A DNA stretch of 64,000 nucleotides from an uncultured Eubacteriales bacterium. GTDB taxonomy: Bacteria; Bacillota; Clostridia; Christensenellales; Aristaeellaceae. Every line of letters starts with the position of its first letter. Position 1 is the stretch's first letter. The position numbers were made by a program, and so were the translations under genes. Shown here in pieces: positions 10,296 through 17,152 of this stretch. The stretch spans positions 1 through 64,000 of the forward strand of contig CADBEB010000021.1 in the NCBI GenBank assembly GCA_902793605.1. The letters are read 5' to 3'. Under the pieces are notes generated by a model. That model did not search any database and had not been told where the DNA came from. It saw only the letters and a list, made by a program, of their open reading frames with translations.

Positions 10296-11363
10296 TCACG
10301 ATGAGAGTATACACCCGCCGTGTCGTTTCGGCCAAACGGGCGAAGCGGGTGCGTGGAGAGATCTTCCTGTTGGCCGCCGGTTCTTTCTCCGGGCGTTCCA
10401 GACTTCGGGATGACACCCGACCATCTTGATGCACTGGCCGATCGCGCTGCAGAACGCGTACGCGTTGCTCGACCCGTGAGCCTTGATCACAGCGCCCTGT
10501 ACGCCGAGCAGCGGCGCGCCGCCGATCTCGTCGGAGCTCATGGCCTTCTTCACGCGCCTGAACGCCGGCTTCGCGATCAGCCCGGCGATCTTCCCCCGCG
10601 TGTCCGCCATCAGTTCGCTCTTGATCAGCCCGAGCAGGGCCGTCGCCAGGCCCTCCGTGTACTTCAGGATCAGGTTCCCGCCGAAGCCGTCCGTCACGCA
10701 GACGTCGGCCTGGCCCAGCGGAACGTCCCGCGCCTCCACGTTGCCCACGAAGTTGTACGGCGCCTTCTCCATCAGCGGGTAGGTCTCCTTCACCAGCGCG
10801 TTGCCCTTCTCGGCTTCCGCCCCGATGTTCACCAGGCCGATCCGTGGATTCTCCATCCCCATCACGCCGCGCATGTACGCGTCGCCCATGATGCCGAACT
10901 GCACCAGGTATTCCGGCTTGCAGTCCACGTTCGCCCCGCAGTCGATCAGCAGGAAGTGCCCCTTGCCGTTGGGCATCAGGGGAGCCAGCGCCGGCCGCTC
11001 GATCCCGGGGATCCGGCCCAGGCGGAACATGCCGCCCGCCAGCGTCGCGCCCGTGGAGCCCGCGGACACGAAGCCGTCAACCTCGCCGCTGCGGACCTTC
11101 AGCATGCCCTGCACGGTCGCGCTGTTCACCTTCTTGCGCACGCCCATCACCGGGCTTTCATGGTTCGTGATGACCTCCGGTTCTTCCTCCAGGGTCAGGC
11201 GGTCCTTCACGTCGTCGTACTCGCCCAGGAACGGGGTCACTTCGTCCAGCTTCCCGGCCAGGATGATCTCCAGCTGCGGGTACTGCCGCAGGGCCTTCAG
11301 TGCGCCTTTGACCGGCGCCTCCGGCGCCAGGTCTCCCCCCATCGCGTCAACGTAGATCTTCAT
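10296..11363 (-). CDS. plsX: Phosphate acyltransferase PlsX with repeat-derived C terminus
   Basis: PlsX converts acyl-ACP to acyl-phosphate for phospholipid synthesis. Residues 1 to about 313 match the family (IYVDAMGGDLAPEAPVKGA, SAGSTGATLAGGMF, DCGANVDCKPEYL, TDGFGGNLILK). From about 314 to 355 the sequence stops resembling PlsX: it begins GCHPEV, the frame translation of a family A repeat whose ends are at 10416 and 10320, and runs to a stop at 10296. The repeat seems to have replaced the last 20 or so native residues and the native stop. The catalytic body looks intact, so the enzyme is probably functional, and acp follows 40 nt on. Confidence 0.92.
   Translation of the reverse strand: MKIYVDAMGGDLAPEAPVKGALKALRQYPQLEIILAGKLDEVTPFLGEYDDVKDRLTLEEEPEVITNHESPVMGVRKKVNSATVQGMLKVRSGEVDGFVSAGSTGATLAGGMFRLGRIPGIERPALAPLMPNGKGHFLLIDCGANVDCKPEYLVQFGIMGDAYMRGVMGMENPRIGLVNIGAEAEKGNALVKETYPLMEKAPYNFVGNVEARDVPLGQADVCVTDGFGGNLILKYTEGLATALLGLIKSELMADTRGKIAGLIAKPAFRRVKKAMSSDEIGGAPLLGVQGAVIKAHGSSNAYAFCSAIGQCIKMVGCHPEVWNARRKNRRPTGRSLHAPASPVWPKRHGGCILSS
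10320..10416 (-). repeat. Family A repeat forming the 3' end of plsX
   Basis: Minus strand: begins GTGTCATCCCGA, contains the GCCCGGAGAAAGA block of the long form and GATCTCTCC, and ends with an inverted GTGTCGTTTCGG. It is a 97-bp element with both inverted ends, in frame with plsX. Confidence 0.8.
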
Positions 11364-11410
11364 TGCAGCGTTTCCTCCGATATCAGTCTCCGGTCAAAAC
11401 CTGAATACGA

Positions 11411-11791
11411 GGGAGATTCCTCGATTCCGCTTCGCTCCACTCGGAATGACACGATTGGTTGGGTGTCATCCCGGGCAAATCCGATGAGGATTCCTCGATT
11501 CCGCTTCGCTCCACTCGGAATGACACGATTGGCTGGGTGTCATCCCGGGCGAGTCCGAGGAGGATTCCTCGATTCCGCTTCGCTCCACTCGGAATGGCAC
11601 GACTGGTTGGGTGTCATCCCGGGCGAATCCGAGGACGATTCCTCGATTCCGCTTCGCTCCACTCGGAATGACACGACTGGTTGGGTGTCATCCCGGGCGA
11701 GTCCGAGGAGGATTCCTCGATTCCGCTTCGCTCCACTCGGAATGACACGACTGTTTGGGTGTCATCCCGAGCGAAGTCGAGGGATCTCCTA
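11411..11791. repeat. Tandem array of 74-bp family A units
   Basis: GTGTCATCCCG recurs at 11463, 11537, 11611, 11685 and 11759, giving four complete 74-bp units with partial units at both ends. Each unit is an inverted pair of family A ends (GTGTCATCCCGGGC and CGGAATGACAC). The units differ by a few point changes only. The array fills the gap between the GIY-YIG gene and plsX. Confidence 0.92.
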
Positions 11792-12067
11792 CGTTTCAAT
11801 CTCCTTCCAGTCTGGGTTTTCCGCTTCCACCAATGCATTCTTTTTTTCTCTTCTCCAGCTTTTAAGCTGTTTTTCTCTTTTGATTGCATCGGTTACTTCA
11901 TGACAGTTTTCGACATATACCAGTTTATGTACGTTGTATTTCTTGGTAAACCCTTCAAAATACCCTGTCTTATGTTCGTAAACCCTTCTTTTCAGATCAT
12001 TTGTTATGCCTATATACATAACATTGTTGTACTGATTCGTCATGATATAGACATAATAATCTTTCAT
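11789..12067 (-). CDS. Solo GIY-YIG nuclease-domain protein
   Basis: A 92-residue protein consisting only of a GIY-YIG domain, with the two motif strands at DYYVYIMTN and VMYIGITND, the conserved Arg in NDLKRRVYEHK, and GFTKKYNVHKLVYVE. Such small UvrC-N-like proteins are widespread and their function is unclear. I start at ATG 12067; an upstream ATG at 12127 lies in proS and encodes no domain. It is 2 nt downstream of proS, has lower GC than its neighbours, and its C terminus (NPDWKEIET) runs straight into the first family A unit of the 74-bp array, suggesting gene and repeat belong together. Confidence 0.85.
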   Translation of the reverse strand: MKDYYVYIMTNQYNNVMYIGITNDLKRRVYEHKTGYFEGFTKKYNVHKLVYVENCHEVTDAIKREKQLKSWRREKKNALVEAENPDWKEIET

Positions 12068-12069
12068 GA

Positions 12070-13518
12070 TTAGTAAGCCTTCGCGAAGTACATGACCTTC
12101 TCGGCCTTCTTCCCGCAGCAGACGCATTTATCGCCGAACCGGAACTTCTCCTGGTCAAAGGGCATATTGCGGGAGGACGCGTTGAACTTATCCTTGATCT
12201 CGTCCTCGCAGGCCCGGTTCCCGCACCACATGGCTCTGGCGAATCCGTTCTCCACGGCCTTGCCGAGCTCGTCCATGTCGTTTACCTGTACGGTCCGCTC
12301 GTCCCGGAATGCCTTCGCCTGCTCATACAGGCCCTTCTGGATCTCGTCCAGCAGTTCGCCCAGCTTCCCGCTCAGGCCTTCCAGCGGCAGCGTGAACTTC
12401 TCCAGCGTATCCCGCCGGAACACGGTCGCCACGCCGTTCTCCAGGTCCCGCGGCCCGATCTCCAGCCGCACCGGCACGCCCTTCAGCTCCCAGTCGTTGA
12501 ACTTGAAGCCCGGGCTCACCGTGTCGCGGTCGTCCAGCTTCACCCGGTATCCGGCCGCCTTCAGCTCGTCATACAGTTTCCCGCAGGCTTCCAGCACGCC
12601 GCCCTTGTGCGCCGCGATGGGCAGGATCACCGCCTGGATCGGGGCGATCTTCGGCGGCAGCCGCAGGCCGCGCTCGTCGCCGTGGGTCATGATGATTGCG
12701 CCGATCAGCCGCGTGCTCACGCCCCAGCTGGTCTCGTGCACGTACTCGAGCTTGCCTTCCTTGCTCTGGTACTGGATGTCGAACGCCTCGGCGAAGTTCG
12801 TGCCGAAGTTATGGCTCGTGCCCGCCTGCAGCGCCTTGCCGTCCTGCATCATCGCTTCCATGCTGTAGGTTGCCCGCGCGCCGGCGAACTTTTCCTTGTC
12901 GCTCTTCTGCCCGACGTAGACCGGCAGCGCCAGTACGTCCTCGGCCACCTCGCGGTAGACCTCGAGCATTTTCAGGGTCTCTTCCTCGGCCTCCTCGGCC
13001 GTCGCGTGGATCGTGTGGCCTTCCTGCCAGAGGAACTCGCTCGTCCGCAGGAAGGGGCGCGTCGCCTTCTCCCACCGCATCACCGAGCACCACTGGTTGT
13101 ACATCATCGGCAGGTCCCGCCAGGTCTGCACCCACTTGGAGTACATCGAGCAGAAGATCGTCTCGGAAGTCGGGCGTACCGCCAGCCTCTCCTGCAGCTT
13201 CTCCGTCCCGCCCTGGGTCACCCAGGCCACTTCCGGCGCGAAGCCTTCCACGTGCTCCGCCTCTTTCAGCAGCAGGCTCTCCGGGATCAGCATCGGGAAG
13301 TACACGTTTTCCGCCCCGGTCTCCTTGAACCGTTTGTCCATCTCCGCCTGGATCCGCTCCCAGATCGCGTAGCCGTACGGCCGGATGATCATGCACCCGC
13401 GGACCGGCGCGTAGTCGCACAGCTCCGTCTGCTTGATCACATCCGTGTACCACTGGGAAAAGTCCTCGCTCCGCGGAGTGATGTGGGTTACAAATTCCTG
13501 TTTCTGGTCCTTTGCCAT
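12070..13518 (-). CDS. proS: Prolyl-tRNA synthetase, short archaeal/eukaryote-like type
   Basis: Charges tRNA-Pro. The 482-residue protein lacks the large insertion of the E. coli type and has a C-terminal cysteine domain (MWCGNRACEDEIK and DKCVCCGKKAEKVMYFAKAY). Class II motifs are visible: the motif 2 region VMRWEKATRPFLRTSEFLWQ and motif 3 MTHGDERGLRLPPKIAP. This form occurs in many Clostridia and Bacteroidetes. It is 9 nt downstream of the propeller-like gene; the GIY-YIG gene follows. Confidence 0.96.
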   Translation of the reverse strand: MAKDQKQEFVTHITPRSEDFSQWYTDVIKQTELCDYAPVRGCMIIRPYGYAIWERIQAEMDKRFKETGAENVYFPMLIPESLLLKEAEHVEGFAPEVAWVTQGGTEKLQERLAVRPTSETIFCSMYSKWVQTWRDLPMMYNQWCSVMRWEKATRPFLRTSEFLWQEGHTIHATAEEAEEETLKMLEVYREVAEDVLALPVYVGQKSDKEKFAGARATYSMEAMMQDGKALQAGTSHNFGTNFAEAFDIQYQSKEGKLEYVHETSWGVSTRLIGAIIMTHGDERGLRLPPKIAPIQAVILPIAAHKGGVLEACGKLYDELKAAGYRVKLDDRDTVSPGFKFNDWELKGVPVRLEIGPRDLENGVATVFRRDTLEKFTLPLEGLSGKLGELLDEIQKGLYEQAKAFRDERTVQVNDMDELGKAVENGFARAMWCGNRACEDEIKDKFNASSRNMPFDQEKFRFGDKCVCCGKKAEKVMYFAKAY

Positions 13519-13527
13519 TGTGTTTTC

Positions 13528-14721
13528 CTACCTTTCCGGTAAACTCATTGAATACATGGTCTCGCCGGAGGCGAGCAACATTCTCCCGTCCTCCGTGATC
13601 CCGTAGAATGCCGTCATCACGACCCCGTCCGGTGCCGGGATCCGGTACCCGAAGAACCGCTGGCTGTTCACATCCGCCCGGTAAATGTAGTCGCCCGCCA
13701 CCGCGTAGATGTTGCCCTTCCAGATGCTGGCCCCGACGCAGCTCGTCGGCAGCGTGTACCGCTTGTCGTTCATCCCTTCCAGCACCCGCAGCTCCGAGAT
13801 CGTCTGTGCGCTGGAGGTCTGGCTCGTCGGCGCCAGCAGCAGCTTCGCCCGCCCGCGCTCCGGGATATCCGCGTCGATCAGCTTCCAGCCGTATACCAGC
13901 ATCGTCGCGTTCGTGTCCTGCACGCACTTGTAGTCGTACGTGTAGACCTGTCTCGTCGTGAACACGCGCAGCTTCGCGTTCTCATAGATCACCTTGTAGG
14001 TCAGCGCCTCGCCCAGCGATACTTCGCCGGTGTTCATCTTGCCGACCTGGAACGTGTTCATGATCGTGTTCGGCGCCGTGCCGAAGATGTCCAGCGCCAG
14101 CGTCCACAGGTACTCGCCCTGCTCGCCGTAGAATCCCGTGTCCAGGATCATCAGCCCGCTGAAGGCTTCCGCTTCCGCGTCCACCTGCGCGCCCTTCAGA
14201 TCCTTCACGATCAGCTTCGGGTCCGTATCCTCACCGACCACGACCACACAGTACCGTCCGCCCACCCGGGCAAACTGCACCTGGGCCTCCAGGCTCTCGT
14301 TGTAGGTGGCGTTCCCTTCCTGGTCCACGAGGTACAGCTGCGTCCCGGCCCATACGGCCAGGTGCGTCGGCCCGACGGAGAATTTCACCCCGTCCCCCGC
14401 CGGGAAGCTCCATCGGATCGTGCCCCCGGATGACAGGTGGTGGATCGACGCCCCGTCGTAGTAGACCAGGCCGTCCCGGAACGGCGTCACGCTCTGGCTC
14501 GCGTAGCAGGGCAGCTGGTTCATGCCGATCTCCTTGCCCTTGCCGTACCGCCGTAGGAAGTGCACCCCCAGCAGCGCCGCCAGCACGACCGCCACCAGGA
14601 TGATCCAGCTGCGGATCTGCCGCTTCCGGATCTGCTCCGCGCTCTCCCGCGGGTTCTCGGCCGCGTTCCGGCTTCGGGACCGGTACAGCTGGTCGTTGAT
14701 ATTCTGGCTTCCCCTGGCCAA
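13528..14721 (-). CDS. Membrane-anchored protein with predicted beta-propeller (DUF5711-like)
   Basis: A 397-residue protein. A basic cytoplasmic N terminus (about 1-36, KRQIRS) is followed by one membrane helix (about 37-57, SWIILVAVVLAALLGVHF) and a long extracytoplasmic region of short beta-rich repeats (GGTIRWSFPAGDG, WAGTQLYLVDQEG, IYAVAGDYIYRADV) that reads like a propeller. The resemblance to DUF5711 is from memory and moderate. The start is TTG at 14721 with an AGGAGGG site 10 nt upstream. Function unknown; proS follows closely. Confidence 0.72.
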   Translation of the reverse strand: MARGSQNINDQLYRSRSRNAAENPRESAEQIRKRQIRSWIILVAVVLAALLGVHFLRRYGKGKEIGMNQLPCYASQSVTPFRDGLVYYDGASIHHLSSGGTIRWSFPAGDGVKFSVGPTHLAVWAGTQLYLVDQEGNATYNESLEAQVQFARVGGRYCVVVVGEDTDPKLIVKDLKGAQVDAEAEAFSGLMILDTGFYGEQGEYLWTLALDIFGTAPNTIMNTFQVGKMNTGEVSLGEALTYKVIYENAKLRVFTTRQVYTYDYKCVQDTNATMLVYGWKLIDADIPERGRAKLLLAPTSQTSSAQTISELRVLEGMNDKRYTLPTSCVGASIWKGNIYAVAGDYIYRADVNSQRFFGYRIPAPDGVVMTAFYGITEDGRMLLASGETMYSMSLPER

Positions 14722-14757
14722 ACCGCTCGGTCCCTCCTCTCCTAGCGTATCCGTTAT

Positions 14758-14854
14758 GTGTCATTTCGACCGAGTGAAACGAGCGGAGAAATCTCCCCCG
14801 TAACAGCTTCAATCATGTCTGGGTGAGATCCCTCGACTGCGCTCTGGATGACAC
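14758..14854. repeat. Family A inverted pair
   Basis: Left end GTGTCATTTCGACCGAGTG and right end GCGCTCTGGATGACAC face each other, each with its GAGAAATCTCCC or GAGATCCCTCGA segment inside. It sits between the Mrp gene and the propeller-like gene. Confidence 0.8.
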
Positions 14855-14856
14855 CG

Positions 14857-15699
14857 TTACTCCGTCTTCCTTTTCGGGCAGTCTTCTATTGCCCTGACCA
14901 CCGCGTCCATCCAATCCTCATTGAACAGCTCGATCACGCCGGTGTCGCATTCCTTTGCGATCGCCGGATCGATCGGCAGCTGCGCCAGCAGCGGCACTCC
15001 CTGGGCCATCGCGATCTTCGCCGTCTGGCTCTCCCCGAAGGGGAAGATCTTCTTCCCGCAATCCGGGCAAGCCACATAACTCATGTTCTCCACAATGCCC
15101 AGCACCGGAATGTTCATCATCTTCGCCATGTTCACGGCCTTCTCGACGATCATCCCGACCAGCTCCTGCGGGCTCGTCACGATGATGATCCCGTCCACCG
15201 GCAGGCTCTGGAACACCGTCAGCGGCACGTCTCCCGTTCCCGGAGGCATGTCCACGTACATGTAGTCCACGTCGCCCCACAGCACGTCTGTCCAGAACTG
15301 CTTCACCGTTCCCGCGATCAGCGCCCCGCGCCAGATCACCGGGTCCGTGTCGTTCTCCAGCAGCAGGTTCACGCTCATCATTTTGATGCCCGTGCGCGTC
15401 TCCGCCGGCAGGATGCCTTCCTCCGTGCCCATCGCCTTGTCGTGCACCCCGAACATTTTCGGGATCGACGGGCCCGTAATATCCGCGTCCAGGATCGCGG
15501 TTTCCGCGCCGTTCCGCTTCGTCAGCACCGCCAGCAGGCTCGTTACCAGGCTCTTGCCGACGCCGCCCTTGCCGCTCACCACGGCGATCACTTTTTTCAC
15601 ATTGCTCTGCGCGTTCTGGGGCTCCAGCAGGCTCTCCGGCTTGTTCCGGCTCGCGCAGTCCGCTCCGCACGTGGAGCAGTCATGAGTACATTCGGACAT
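14857..15699 (-). CDS. Mrp/NBP35-family iron-sulfur carrier ATPase
   Basis: A P-loop ATPase thought to bind and transfer iron-sulfur clusters. The 280-residue protein has an N-terminal four-cysteine cluster (C4, C8, C11 and C15 in SECTHDCSTCGADC), as in NBP35. It has the deviant Walker A GKGGVGKS near 43-50, DADITGPSIPKMFG, DMPPGTGD, and a CxxC (YVACPDCGKK) used for the bridging cluster. ATG start behind a GAGGTG site. Flanked on both sides by family A repeats, so probably transcribed alone. Confidence 0.93.
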   Translation of the reverse strand: MSECTHDCSTCGADCASRNKPESLLEPQNAQSNVKKVIAVVSGKGGVGKSLVTSLLAVLTKRNGAETAILDADITGPSIPKMFGVHDKAMGTEEGILPAETRTGIKMMSVNLLLENDTDPVIWRGALIAGTVKQFWTDVLWGDVDYMYVDMPPGTGDVPLTVFQSLPVDGIIIVTSPQELVGMIVEKAVNMAKMMNIPVLGIVENMSYVACPDCGKKIFPFGESQTAKIAMAQGVPLLAQLPIDPAIAKECDTGVIELFNEDWMDAVVRAIEDCPKRKTE

Positions 15700-15769
15700 T
15701 CTTTACACCTCTTTGTTTTCTGTTCGCCCGGCGTCATCCGGGACATCAGGTATTATCCTGAGCCCCGTC

Positions 15770-15856
15770 GTGTCATCCTGAACGAAGTGAAGGATCTTTT
15801 TCCATTAAGATCTGCACCCCGCACCATGTCATCCCGAGCTTGTCGAGGGATCTCTT
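15770..15856. repeat. Family A repeats, two copies
   Basis: GTGTCATCCTGAACGAAG...GGATC, then ATGTCATCCCGAGCTTGTCG...GGGATCTC, both in plus orientation, between the Mrp and caspase-like genes. A more degenerate copy (GCGTCATCCGGGACATC) precedes them at about 15731. Confidence 0.75.
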
Positions 15857-15884
15857 ACTAAAAAACCCCGTACCTTAAAATTTT

Positions 15885-17066
15885 CTATTCCTCTTCCTTC
15901 TTTTCCTGCATTTCGGGCAACATTTCGATCACCCGGCCTGCTTCCGCCACCGGCGTCCTTTCCTTTCCCTGCTGCGAAATGATCTGCATCAGCGCCTTTC
16001 CGTCCTCGCCCAGGCTCTCCGCGCTCAGCCGGATCGTCCGCTCCTTCTCCCCCGGGCTCACCAGTCCGCGGATCAGGTCCGTCCGTTCCCGGTCCGGCGT
16101 CTTCACCGCGTGCTCAAAGTCCCATCTTCCGTTCCGGCTCGGCACCAGCTGGTACGTCAGCCGCACCTGCTCTTCCGTCCGGAAGTGGAAGGTCATCGTC
16201 AGGCTGTCTCCGTCCCGGACGGTCGGGTCGAACCACAGCCCCCGCAGCTTCCCGCCCGCATTTCGCTCTTCCGGCAGGATAAACAGCGGCTCGTCGTCCT
16301 CCTCTGGCCGGCAGTACACCGTCGAGGCCCCGTGGATCTCGCGCAGCCGCGCCGTCAGTTCCTTCAGGCTCACCGTGCCGTCCCCGTCCGGGTCGATCTG
16401 CCATGGGTCGCTCGCCCGCAGGGCGCTGTCCAGCGCCTCCGTGAAGTATCCCGTCCCGGTGTACTCGTCCTCTTCCGCGCTCCAGAACCAGCTGTCCTCT
16501 TCGCTCCCGGCGGAGACCAGCGCCCGGTATCTTTCGTCGTCAAAAAAGTCCTTTCCCTTCTCCTTTCCCCGGCCGATCAGCGCGCCGCTCCGGCACGCGT
16601 CCGCTATCAGAATCTTCTGCCCCGGGACCTTGTCCATCATCTCCCGCAGCCGGTCCGGCGTCAGGCCTTCCTCCTGCTCTCCGTTCGACAGCAGCAGCGC
16701 CATCCCACTCGGCACGCCTTCCCGGCTCACCCCGTGGGTGCTCACGTAGAGCAGCGCTGTGTCCTCCTCCCGGGCGCCCGCGAAGGTCGCCCGGATCAGA
16801 TCCTCAAAGTCCTCCGTGCTTCCCGGTCCGTCCGCGTGCAGCGTGATCTGCTTCTCCCCCGGCAGGAAGTCCTCCAGCAGGGCTGCCATGGTCCTCGTGT
16901 TGTTTTCGGAGGCGTGCCCGGTCGGCGGCATCGTCACAAACCGGTCACACCCGACCACCAGGCATCGGGTCACGCCCCATCCCGGGCTCGGGTCCGTCGC
17001 CGCCGGCAGGCACATCGCCGCGCAGAGCATCAGCGTTACCGCCGCCCGCTTCACCGTTTTTCTCAT
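15885..17066 (-). CDS. Secreted caspase-like (C14) peptidase
   Basis: A 393-residue exported protein. A basic start and hydrophobic stretch (about 1-23) form a signal peptide. Residues about 32-250 are a caspase-fold domain: CLVVGCDRF, a His in LLYVSTHGVS (H111) and a Cys in ILIADACRSG (C158), the catalytic pair of the C14 clan. A calcium-type EF-hand loop [12 protein letters not shown] lies at 225-236. The remaining ~140 residues form a beta-rich domain with an acidic, Glu-rich end. Bacterial caspase-like enzymes cleave after basic or acidic residues; the target here is unknown. It lies downstream of two lipoprotein genes with a degenerate family A repeat between. Confidence 0.88.
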   Translation of the reverse strand: MRKTVKRAAVTLMLCAAMCLPAATDPSPGWGVTRCLVVGCDRFVTMPPTGHASENNTRTMAALLEDFLPGEKQITLHADGPGSTEDFEDLIRATFAGAREEDTALLYVSTHGVSREGVPSGMALLLSNGEQEEGLTPDRLREMMDKVPGQKILIADACRSGALIGRGKEKGKDFFDDERYRALVSAGSEEDSWFWSAEEDEYTGTGYFTEALDSALRASDPWQIDPDGDGTVSLKELTARLREIHGASTVYCRPEEDDEPLFILPEERNAGGKLRGLWFDPTVRDGDSLTMTFHFRTEEQVRLTYQLVPSRNGRWDFEHAVKTPDRERTDLIRGLVSPGEKERTIRLSAESLGEDGKALMQIISQQGKERTPVAEAGRVIEMLPEMQEKKEEE

Positions 17067-17088
17067 TCTTTTCTGTAGCTTTTCCTTC

Positions 17089-17135
17089 TGTCATCCCCGT
17101 GTCGTCCTGAGTAAGCGAAGCGTGTGGGAATAACA
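17089..17135. repeat. Degenerate family A repeat
   Basis: GTCATCCCCGTGTCGTCCTG followed by AGTAAGCGAAGCGTGTGGGAATAAC resembles a decayed family A copy. It separates the caspase-like gene from the peptidoglycan-binding lipoprotein gene. Confidence 0.4.
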
Positions 17136-17152
17136 CGGTTGATGGTACGGTA

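Noticed and set aside
11411..11791. 74-bp tandem array as a CRISPR
   Set aside because: Units are contiguous and almost identical throughout, with no unique spacers and no cas genes nearby.
10320..11903. Plus-strand frame whose end reads as repeated SSIPLRSTRNDT-type peptides
   Set aside because: The peptides are translations of family A repeats, and the rest is antisense to plsX.
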